Below are positions 58,201 to 64,000 of a stretch of 64,000 nt of DNA, piece by piece. Within the stretch, counting starts at the first letter, position 1. Every line of letters begins with the position of its first letter. Source of the DNA: Malania oleifera (Eukaryota; Streptophyta; Magnoliopsida; Santalales; Ximeniaceae); assembly GCF_029873635.1 (NCBI RefSeq), contig NC_080423.1, forward strand, positions 99,320,397 to 99,384,396, in the 5' to 3' direction. Position numbers and translations under genes: made by a program. Under the pieces are notes generated by a model that was given only the letters and a program-made list of their open reading frames with translations, was not told the origin of the DNA and searched no databases.

Positions 58201-61200
58201 CCAGTTCTTAAAAAACACAAAAATGGTCAGTTGCTTGAGAATGTTGGGCAGGCCCTTGAGCTTTCAAAAATATTTGTTTTTTAAGATTTGACTTTGAAAA
58301 CTCGTTTCATTTGAGACCTTCATTATTTATAACTTTGGAAATCATATTTCAAGGTCTTTAAAAATGGTTTATTAAGATTTTAATTTGTCCTTAAAGAGCT
58401 TCAATACTTTTTATATTGATTTTTACTTGAAGTACTTACATAAGACTTCCTTAAGACTTTTGACATTCTAAGCACTTAAGTCTTCATGTTTGTTTTTCTT
58501 TGAGCTCTCTTGCTTTGTCTTTCTTTGGCTCCATCTTGCCTTCAAGTTTTAATATACTTTTAAGTTTTTTAGCAAGTCCTCTTTAACATCTATGCTTGCA
58601 TAATCTTCAAGCTTTATTAGGACATCTTTGAATCCATGCCTTGACTCTTTAAGCTTAATTTTTTCATCTTTCTTTGAAGCATAAACTTTGAATGATCCTT
58701 ATGAGCATTTGACCTTGTAGTCATATATTTGATTCCTGAAATATTATCACTTAACCAAATATGTTAAGTTCCTCTTGTTTGCTATCATTAAAACAAGATT
58801 CTAAGCCTTGTAAGACTAACAACATGCCTAAATAAGTGTAAGATGAACACTTGGAGAATAAAGGAGCACTTTTCCTCTCATCAAGCTGTTTAGACACCTT
58901 CTTCACACCTGGAGATAAGGAGGCATATTAGGGAGACAGGCCTAAATAAGTGTAAGATAAACACTTGGAGAATAAAGGAGCACTTTTCCTCTCATCAAGC
59001 TGTTTAGACACCTTCTTCACACCTTGAGCCCAACAGGCCAAGGATTATGGCCCGTAGGAAGCCCAAAATAAGTCAAAGGCCAATCTAAAATTGCACACCC
59101 CAACTAAAGAGGCAATATATCACACCCAGCTGTTCACTCTTAACCAAATCTGTTTTTAAGCCTGAAACCCTCTTGAATACATCCAAAAAAGAGCCCTTAT
59201 GATATTCCAAGGAAAAAAATCATGTCATTAGTTTGAAGATGAGACAGTGTTACCCCTGCATTCCCTCTCCTATCCCTCTCTCAAAAAACCTTTATCCACT
59301 TCCCCATCTATCAATCAGCTCAAATAACAACCATGAGAACAAACATGAAAGGAGAAAGTAGATCCCGTTGTCTAACATGTTTTGAAGCCCTAAACATGAC
59401 TTGTGTTCTCCATTGATGATGATTAAAGAAAAAGCATTAGACAAGCATCTCATCCATGCTCACCATCTCTCCCTAGAACCCTTTACTAGCGATAACCTTG
59501 TAACGGAAATTCCAACTAACACGATCATAAACCTTTTCAAAATCCAGTGTAAACAAAATCCCCTCTTTCCTTCTACTCACGTCCTCTGCAACCTTGATTT
59601 GAGCCTGAGAAATAGTCTCCTATCACAAAACTCAGCATATCCCTGAGTACTTTAGCTATAATCTTAGACACACTAGTGAGTTTGGCAGCACTTATGGCAC
59701 TTATCGCTTAAAATAAGTGCTATGTAAAATGTGGTGTTTTTGGCATGTTTTCAAATACGTTCTTTTTTAAAGAAGTGCTGAAAAACGGCAGTTTTCAAAG
59801 TGAATTTGCGAAGCTATCTGGGATTGTTTATTTTGAGCACTTATATTAAGTGCCACTAAAGAGAGGCGGTGGCAATTCAGCAATTTAAAAAATCTACATG
59901 CCCATTCTCATCCCTTCTCCCTCCCTTTCCCTCTCCTCTCTTCCTGACTGTGTGCAGGAATGCTGTCTGCCCCCGACCACACTCCCTCCCTCCCTCCCTT
60001 GCCTGTGCCTTGCCACCAGTCTCCGATGCCCATCCTGCACGTACCCCGCCAGAAACCCCCCTCCAATTGCACCATTGCTGCCTCTAAGCCTGCAAAGAAC
60101 GGTTCTGTTGTTGTTGACGATGCTGTTGTTGTCCTCCAACAAAACATCGGCAATGATCGGGAAGATGGTGCTGGTGTCTGGTGGAGGGTCCATCTTGTCA
60201 AGGATACAAACATCTGCCGATACTGTGGCATTGGGCATTGGGGTAGTGAAGCAGAAAGGATGAAGTTGCAAAGTTGTTATATGATTTGTTTTTTTTTTCC
60301 CGTTTGTAAGTCTGGATGGTATTGTTAAAAACCAAAATTTAACCCAAGATGATGATTTTGAGGTGCTGTTTAAGTTTGAGTATGATTTTTTTTAAAGGAA
60401 AAAAAAATTAATAATTTTGGTAACAACTGGTTATACAGAAATTAATAATAATATTACTGTTGGTAGGAATTGGTTTAGCTAGAAAATATGTAAAATGTTA
60501 TTAAGAATATTAATTAGAAAACCTTAATTAAAATGATAATTTATTTAATAATATTATTAACATAATTTAACAATCATATTTAATATTAACATAATTTAAC
60601 GATCATATTTTGTTTTATTAGATAATATATGTTAATTCTATGTTAAAATATAATAATATTATTCATATGATAATATTGTAAATTCATAGGCACTTATAAT
60701 CAAAGTCAATACGCAAACACCACTTACTTAATTGGCACTTATATTCAACACTTTTTTGGATACAACCAAACTAGTGAATTTCAGCACTTTATTAGTTCAA
60801 CACTTATAAAATTCAGCACTTTTTTAAAGTACTTTATCATAAGTGGTTCCAAACGTTAACATATTGATAGGCCAAAAATCAGAAACCTTAATCTATCGAC
60901 TCTTCATGCCTTTACCTACAATCCCATTAAAATAAAACTCACAAAATATCTTCATTAAACCTTTCCTAATCACATCCCAACAATCTTGTAAGAAGGCCTA
61001 TTAAAACTATTTGGACTCTGAGCCTTATCCTTTACTACTCCAAACACCACCGCCCTCACTTCACTCACCACAAAGATCCTGTCCAAGCAAATCAATATAT
61101 ATTATAAATTTCTTTAGACAGAAAAATTAGATATTCTGATGCTATCTTTTTGATCCATCACTAGTTGCTCAAGTTTTTAAATTTGCATTTTTCCTGTTTT

Positions 61201-61996
61201 ATTCCTGTGTTTGTGGAGTGTGTAGTCTCTCCGCGTCTTTCTCATCTGCATTATGGTGTTTCAGGGTGCAACCATTGTTGATATGTCTGTCGGTATAGCT
61301 CTGGCACCAGAATACAAGCTGCCAGCTACTGCTTCAGTATCACCAGTTGTAAGATCATCCTTATCAAGCCATTTCTAATTTCGGTTACAAAATGATTTTT
61401 TTTTTTTACACAACTTATCTGTTCAATTTCAGGAAACAGAGAACAAAAATGCAGTGGCTGCTGAATCTGCTGTCCAGAAGGCAGAGGATGTGGTAAGCAG
61501 CATGCTGGCAAAGGGCTTCATTTTGGGCAAGGATGCACTCAATAAGGCAAAGGCCTTCGATGAGAAGCACCAGTTCACTTCCACTGCTACTGCCAAAGTT
61601 GCTTCTCTGGACCAGAAGATCGGTTTGACTGAGAAAATCAGTGCTGGAACAACTATTGTGAATGACAAAGTGAAGGAAATGGATCAGAAGTTCCAGGTTT
61701 CTGAAAAAACAAAGTCAGCTTTTGCAGCTGCTGAGCAGTCAGTCAGTAACGCTGGCTCTGCCATCATGAAGAACCGTTATGTGTTGACTGGGGCATCATG
61801 GGTTACTGGTGCATTCAGTAGAGTTACCAAGGCAGCTGGGGAAGTTGGACAGAAGACGAAGGAGAAGATGGCAGAGGAAGAACAGGAAAAGAAAATAGCC
61901 GAGGGCTATTCGCAGCTTCATGAGAATGATTCCCCAAAAGCTGCGACAAATGAGCAGCCCTCCAAACCAATGCCTGCACAAGGTTTGATCCTTTAA
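40265..61996 (+). CDS. BPA1: RRM protein of the BPA1 (binding partner of ACD11) family
   Basis: Five coding exons: 40265-40270, 49818-49921, 50073-50148, 61265-61348 and 61433-61996, all with GT..AG borders and matching phases, give 277 residues. The atypical RRM (residues 3-78) starts IKTVKVSNVSLGASEQDIKE and has SQVAYVSF in the RNP1 position. The C-terminal half carries the family hallmarks GFILGKDALNKAKAFDEKHQ (from about 118), EKTKSAFAAAEQ and MKNRYVLTGASWVTGAF (about 201-217), then a Lys/Glu-rich tail ending QGLIL. In Arabidopsis, members bind the sphingolipid-transfer protein ACD11 and affect cell death and defence; that role is inferred here from family membership. The start exon encodes only Met-Ser. 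Introns 1 and 3 (9,547 and 11,116 bp) are TE-loaded; introns 2 and 4 are 151 and 84 bp. Which paralogue (BPA1 or BPL) is not resolved. Confidence 0.93.
40271..43719 (+). other. BPA1-like intron 1, first segment
   Basis: T-rich intron sequence without a recognised gene. An imperfect tandem of about 115 bp (GATTGTNCAAATTTTNAACTT words) lies at about 41940-42175. Confidence 0.65.
43720..44621 (+). mobile_element. hAT-like non-autonomous element, copy A
   Basis: The 902-bp unit begins TAGGGGTGTAC and ends CACCCCTA. ATGCCATT stands at 43712-43719 and again at 44622-44629, a perfect 8-bp target duplication as in hAT transposons. The interior holds ATG-free repeats of CGGTTTCGGTT words and a segment with GATGTGGGAC and a TATAAATATA box; no transposase. 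Copy B at 45540-46481 is its inverted relative. Confidence 0.9.
44652..44920 (+). repeat. 270-bp direct repeat, copy 1
   Basis: Runs from CCATGTTTTT to CAGCAAG and is nearly identical to 45233-45502. The two copies bracket a long-TIR MITE. Confidence 0.92.
44930..45231. mobile_element. MITE with ~75-bp terminal inverted repeats
   Basis: The first ~75 bases, starting GACTATTTTCACACCTTTGT, are the near-perfect reverse complement of the last ~75. Total length 302 bp. Long TIRs suggest a Mutator-like MITE, but no 9-bp duplication is seen; instead 270-bp direct repeats lie on both sides. Confidence 0.88.
45233..45502 (+). repeat. 270-bp direct repeat, copy 2
   Basis: Second copy of 44652-44920, with a longer T run near its start and a handful of substitutions. 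Confidence 0.92.
45540..46481 (-). mobile_element. hAT-like non-autonomous element, copy B (inverted)
   Basis: A 942-bp unit with TAGGGGTG and CACCCCTA ends, flanked by ACTCCAAG (45532-45539) and ACTGCAAG (46482-46489), a 7-of-8 target duplication. Its sequence is the reverse-complement relative of copy A through most of its length, including the GATGTGGGACAAGAA and TATAAATATAGGTTCTCCCC blocks. Confidence 0.9.
46482..47045 (+). other. BPA1-like intron 1, gap between elements
   Basis: No gene or repeat border recognised; an A run of about 20 bases lies at 46929-46948. Confidence 0.6.
47046..47570 (-). mobile_element. TRIM array: three short LTRs and two internal domains
   Basis: Three copies of a ~73-bp LTR (47046-47118, about 47271-47345, 47498-47570) alternate with two ~152-bp internal domains. 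The first LTR has TGTTATATT and TTTAACA ends. Before the third LTR, 47486-47497 reads GCTTTGATACCA, and 47261-47270 is the matching decayed site before the second: both are reverse Met-tRNA primer sites, placing the array on the - strand. GCTCC at 47041-47045 and 47571-47575 is a perfect 5-bp target duplication for the whole array. No coding capacity. Confidence 0.85.
47571..48854 (+). other. BPA1-like intron 1, late segment
   Basis: No recognised gene. The reverse frame 48419-48132 and forward frame 48534-48827 have no known domains. A tandem GCTAAGGTTTATATA duplication lies at 48108-48140. Confidence 0.6.
48855..49160. mobile_element. Foldback MITE rich in CCTC/GAGG boxes, copy 1
   Basis: The left end, with GACACTGACCACCCCTGTGG and GGTTTGAGAAAA, is mirrored by the right end (reverse complement GGCAAAAGAAACAAAACTCC, CTGAGGTTTGG). 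Related sequence occurs at 63243-63500. Borders approximate. Confidence 0.6.
49161..49817 (+). other. End of BPA1-like intron 1
   Basis: T-rich intron end with a TATTT tandem (49159-49182) and a good acceptor TTTGTTACAG at 49808-49817. Nothing else seen. Confidence 0.6.
50529..51748 (-). pseudogene. L1-type LINE, 3' part, antisense in BPA1-like intron 3
   Basis: A 192-codon frame (51080-50502, -) and the frames upstream (51276-51067, 51719-51486) resemble the plant L1 C-terminal region: a RVWKEDSSDFF motif, then a zinc-binding segment with MMCCESNQ in place of the usual CxxC, then WGSIYGVLSF. A short T run at 50530-50536 fits an A-tail on the - strand. It continues across the copia insertion at 58827. 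Confidence 0.78.
51754..53582 (-). repeat. 3' LTR of the copia-type element
   Basis: Left LTR, 1829 bp, next to the polypurine tract. It matches 56854-58821 along its length. Confidence 0.93.
53583..54949 (-). other. Non-coding interior of the copia-type element
   Basis: Where pol should be, the sequence is A+T-rich with many ATATCATGCTCAT words and no readable pol motif in any - strand frame. It begins with the polypurine tract AAAAAGGAGGAG (- strand). Confidence 0.7.
54950..56700 (-). pseudogene. Copia-type gag with two CCHC knuckles and a coiled coil
   Basis: Read on the - strand: the frame 56700-56242 is a UBN2-type Gag core (WDKLEVIYEGT, DETITNMYIRF, ILRGLPP). After a frame break, 56058-55768 carries CYICKKVGHLKPNCPK, a CCHC knuckle. 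A Lys/Glu-rich coiled coil follows (55584-55372 and 55411-55070), then a second knuckle-like segment near 55090-55050 and the GPKKVWVP tail close to 54965. The block order is that of SIRE-like or related Ty1/copia Gag. Several stops and frameshifts interrupt it. Confidence 0.85.
56840..56851 (-). other. Primer-binding site of the copia-type element
   Basis: The - strand reads TGGTATCAAAGC, two bases inside the 5' LTR (56854-58821); one mismatch from the standard Met-tRNA site. Confidence 0.9.
56854..58821 (-). repeat. 5' LTR of the copia-type element
   Basis: Right LTR, 1968 bp, containing a long interrupted G run (56880-56907) that the other LTR has only as a short GGGGAGGGGG. Confidence 0.93.
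58827..59680 (-). pseudogene. L1-type LINE, middle part, antisense
   Basis: Continuation of the L1 at 50529-51748 beyond the copia element. On the - strand, RT-like sequence KIIAKVL near 59660 and DFEKVYDRVSW-like sequence near 59540 in other frames are readable. It contains a tandem duplication of about 105 bp (58830-59033). Confidence 0.7.
58830..59033 (-). repeat. ~105-bp tandem duplication in the L1 remnant
   Basis: CCTAAATAAGTGTAAGATNA to CACCTTCTTCACACC occurs twice, with GGAGATAANGAGGCATATTA between. The same GGAGATAA block also precedes the left copia LTR (51724), so the duplication is older than the copia insertion. Confidence 0.85.
59681..60853. mobile_element. TIR element with a GC-rich insert, inside the L1 remnant
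   Basis: The ends TTTGGCAGCACTTATGGCAC and, in reverse, TTTGGAACCACTTATG are imperfect inverted repeats with further AAGTGC/GCACTT words inside. It separates L1 RT sequence into 59680-downwards and 60854-upwards. A 366-bp block (59898-60263) is far more GC-rich than the A+T-rich rest. hAT-like is possible; no clean target duplication. Confidence 0.6.
60854..61090 (-). pseudogene. L1-type LINE, 5'-most visible part, antisense
   Basis: On the - strand EVRAVVFGVVKDKAQSPNSF (about 61050-60990) and a KVSDFWPIN segment (about 60900-60870) match the pre-RT and RT start of plant L1 ORF2. Upstream ORF1 and endonuclease are absent. Confidence 0.75.
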
Positions 61997-62250
61997 TTTG
62001 CTAAAACTTGTGTAAATATTTTTCCAGAGAGTTTGGATCTCATCATCTTATATTTTGTCTGCTCTTTTCTGGTTGTTTTGGATGTAGTAAATTAGAGTAG
62101 GTTGTTATACCTTGGTTCATTACATTTGTAAGTCGGTACTTGAGCATATTTTGGCTGAAGTGTTTTTTGTCATACACATATATGGATGCCTGAGTCTTTA
62201 CTTGGTTTATTTTGTAGATATTGCAGATATTTAACTCAACGGGTAAAAAA
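61997..62250 (+). terminator. BPA1-like 3' untranslated region (approximate)
   Basis: T-rich, AT-rich sequence after the stop codon with several near-AATAAA words but no clear poly(A) signal. End not determined. Confidence 0.4.
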
Positions 62251-63242
62251 ATGAAGATTTTTAGCTAGGAAGGAGAGAGAGAGAGAGAGAAGAAAAATTC
62301 TCTCAGCCAATGTATTTGGTAGGGGGGTGGGGGTGGAAATGGAATAACAAGAATGTTTTGCTGTGTCACAATCCTACATTAAATTTGTACTGGGGAGATT
62401 TTATGTATATAAGGATGATTTCGGTTTCAACCATGCGAGGGCCTTTTATAGGATAGAACCAGAAGGCAAGTGGACGAAAGCGGACAATACTTTCACTGGA
62501 GTTGGATTGGATTGGTACGTTTGCTTAAGTAGCCATTTCTTCTGTTTTCCTTCCTCACCTCTGCCCTACCTACCATGGGCCATACATTTGGTTTGTTTGT
62601 GGATCACACTTGCAATTTTTTTTCCATAAGGAGATGACATTTGGGTCCATTCCCCTAATTTCCACCCTCCACAATAAATAGGAACTAGTTTCAAAGCTAG
62701 CCTAGTTTGGATGGCCTATGGATCACAGAGGCTTTTCTGTTTCCAGTGCTGGGGATGAAATAAGACACTTCTGAATCTTTAGTTTGTGGTCTGGTCCGAA
62801 TGCTGCTGGATTGTGGCTGTATTCCTGCATGTGCTTAAGGGTTTTGCGGGGATAGAAATTCCATGTCTTAAGCAAGTGTCTATTTTGCTGCCAAATTCTG
62901 GAGAAAGTTTGTCTTGAAGGCCTTGGTTTCATATTTGTTTCAATCTTTTATCTGCCTTTGGACATTCGGCTTAGGTATTCTAGCAAATTTTCACTTGGGG
63001 CGTGTTTGATTTGTAGAGAGAATTAAATAGAGAGCATGGTAGAAAGTGTGACTAATTTTATATTACTTTATTTTATTTTACTGTATCAATACCTCTGTTG
63101 ATTGTGTGTTGAAAATTTTCCATACAAGGAATTTTAGAAAAGATAAAAAGTTTTCGAGACATTAGTAGAAACCAGCTAGTCTTTCCTCTATGTGAAAGTT
63201 GGTTTTAGGAGTACAATTTTTTGGATTTAGATTTGAATTTAG
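62251..63242. other. Downstream intergenic region, nothing recognised
   Basis: Includes a GA microsatellite (62273-62292). The frame 62363-62629 has no known domain. Confidence 0.6.
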
Positions 63243-63500
63243 GCCAAAGACATCTGAGGTTTGATAAAAAGATATACTCCTACCCTAAGATTTTATAAGT
63301 GTCATATACCTCCCAGGTTTCAAAAATGTTATATATCTTGCTTGAAGTTTGCGAAGGCAGATCTTTAGAAAATTTGTTTTCCTATAAAATACAAGGGCAG
63401 ATTTATGTTTTTTTTACAAACCTTAGAAAAGGTTCTTCAAATTTTTGAAACCTTAAGGGACATTTTGTTAAATTTCACGAGATTAGTGACCTTTGCCACT
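63243..63500. mobile_element. Foldback MITE rich in CCTC/GAGG boxes, copy 2
   Basis: Shares with 48855-49160 the order of blocks: GAGGTTTG, ACCTCCCAGGTTTCAAAAATG, AAAATACAAGGGCAGATTTATG-like, then AAACCTTA...TTAGTGACCTTTGCC. More decayed than copy 1. Confidence 0.55.
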
Positions 63501-64000
63501 GCTCAGGGTACACAAATTTTCAAAGCTTCACGTGTACCCTAAAATTTCAATTTCCAATTGTCCATTTCATCACTAGATCACGTCCATTAATCATAGAATC
63601 TTTGCCCTAATTTATCATTGCCTGTTTGTTGTCCAGAGCATGTCTTAAAATAATTAATTATTTTTTTAAATCAATTCGTTCTTTCGGACATGAAAAAAGT
63701 TAACTGATGATAACTCTTGATCAATTACACAAAGTGTACGTTTTCAATCAGATCCATCTCTCTTTCATTCTCAAAATTGTGACTTCAGTCTTTGAATTTT
63801 GAAGAACACGCAGTAAGGAAATGATCAACCTTTTCCTCAAATCAAACTCTGTTAACTACGTGTTTGGTATATGAAAATAAAGAGCGTAGTAAAATCATAA
63901 CTTGTCATTTGATTTCACCCCATTTTTATTCAGGGTAACTACTACAAACTTTGTATTATTGCCCTATTATTATAGTGGAGAAGATGCGTTCCTCTTGAAT
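63501..64000. other. Window end, nothing recognised
   Basis: A+T-rich sequence with no gene or repeat border. Confidence 0.6.

Larger units (their letters stand above)
51754..58821 (-). mobile_element. Gag-only copia-type LTR element in BPA1-like intron 3
   Basis: Two LTRs (51754-53582 and 56854-58821) start TGTTGGCC or TGTTAGTC and end CACTTTCA on the - strand. ACATG at 51749-51753 and 58822-58826 is a perfect 5-bp target duplication. A Met-tRNA-type primer site (56840-56851) and a polypurine tract (53585-53596) fix the - strand orientation. The 3.3-kb interior encodes a copia-type Gag with zinc knuckles but no recognisable protease, integrase, RT or RNase H. LTRs differ by substitutions, a ~115-bp length difference and G-run length. 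Confidence 0.93.

Noticed and set aside
59869-60328. Overlapping frames on both strands as a new gene
   Set aside because: Inside a TIR element, Pro/Ser-rich, with no start context or family; kept only as a possible captured fragment.
1-64000. CRISPR arrays, operons, tRNA or rRNA genes
   Set aside because: Tandem arrays here are LTR minisatellites, microsatellites or TRIM units without unique spacers; tRNA-like matches are only retroelement primer-binding sites.

Overview
The window is nuclear DNA from a flowering plant, most likely a dicot, judged from the protein families, the GT..AG introns and the repeat content; the species cannot be told from the sequence. It is eukaryotic throughout: spliced genes, LTR and non-LTR retrotransposons, hAT-like and other terminal-inverted-repeat (TIR) elements, and an endogenous pararetrovirus remnant. 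No bacterial gene structure, CRISPR array, rRNA or tRNA gene was recognised.

Bases 1-18,102 are a retrotransposon graveyard. In order: a decayed Ty3/gypsy chromovirus fragment (1-2360, +), a solo LTR of 'family A' in reverse orientation (2361-4483), a Tat/Ogre-like gag with its 5' LTR (4490-6019, -), then a second family A solo LTR (6061-18097) split by a complete 10,050-bp Ty3/gypsy element (7128-17177) with target duplication GTAAA. The outer LTR keeps its own duplication, TACAT. The complete element has two ~2.5-kb LTRs, primer-binding site, gag, protease, RT, RNase H, integrase and polypurine tract, but more than a dozen in-frame stops, mostly TAG. An AT-rich tract (18103-18757) and a decayed caulimovirid RT/RNase H region (18760-21200, -) follow.

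Two host genes are on the + strand. The first (22613-33705) encodes a class A1 heat shock transcription factor of 499 residues in two exons; its single intron, inside the DNA-binding-domain codons, is 9.6 kb and holds an L1-type LINE, an RTE-type LINE nested in it with a 17-bp target duplication, a TRIM-like element and a MITE candidate. The second (40265-61996) encodes a 277-residue RRM protein of the BPA1 (binding partner of ACD11) family in five exons. Its first coding exon is only two codons; introns 1 and 3 are 9.5 and 11.1 kb and filled with mobile DNA: two hAT-like elements in inverted orientation, a long-TIR MITE between 270-bp direct repeats, a three-LTR TRIM array with GCTCC target duplications, and a reverse-strand L1 split by a gag-only copia-type element (51754-58821, duplication ACATG) and a TIR element carrying a GC-rich insert.

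The two genes show no operon-like link; they are separate transcription units about 6.5 kb apart. No convincing new biological system was found. The most useful observations are the nesting order proven by target duplications, a stop-codon spectrum that looks like CHG-methylation decay, the inverted hAT pair within one transcribed intron, the TRIM array, and palindrome or minisatellite arrays inside LTRs.
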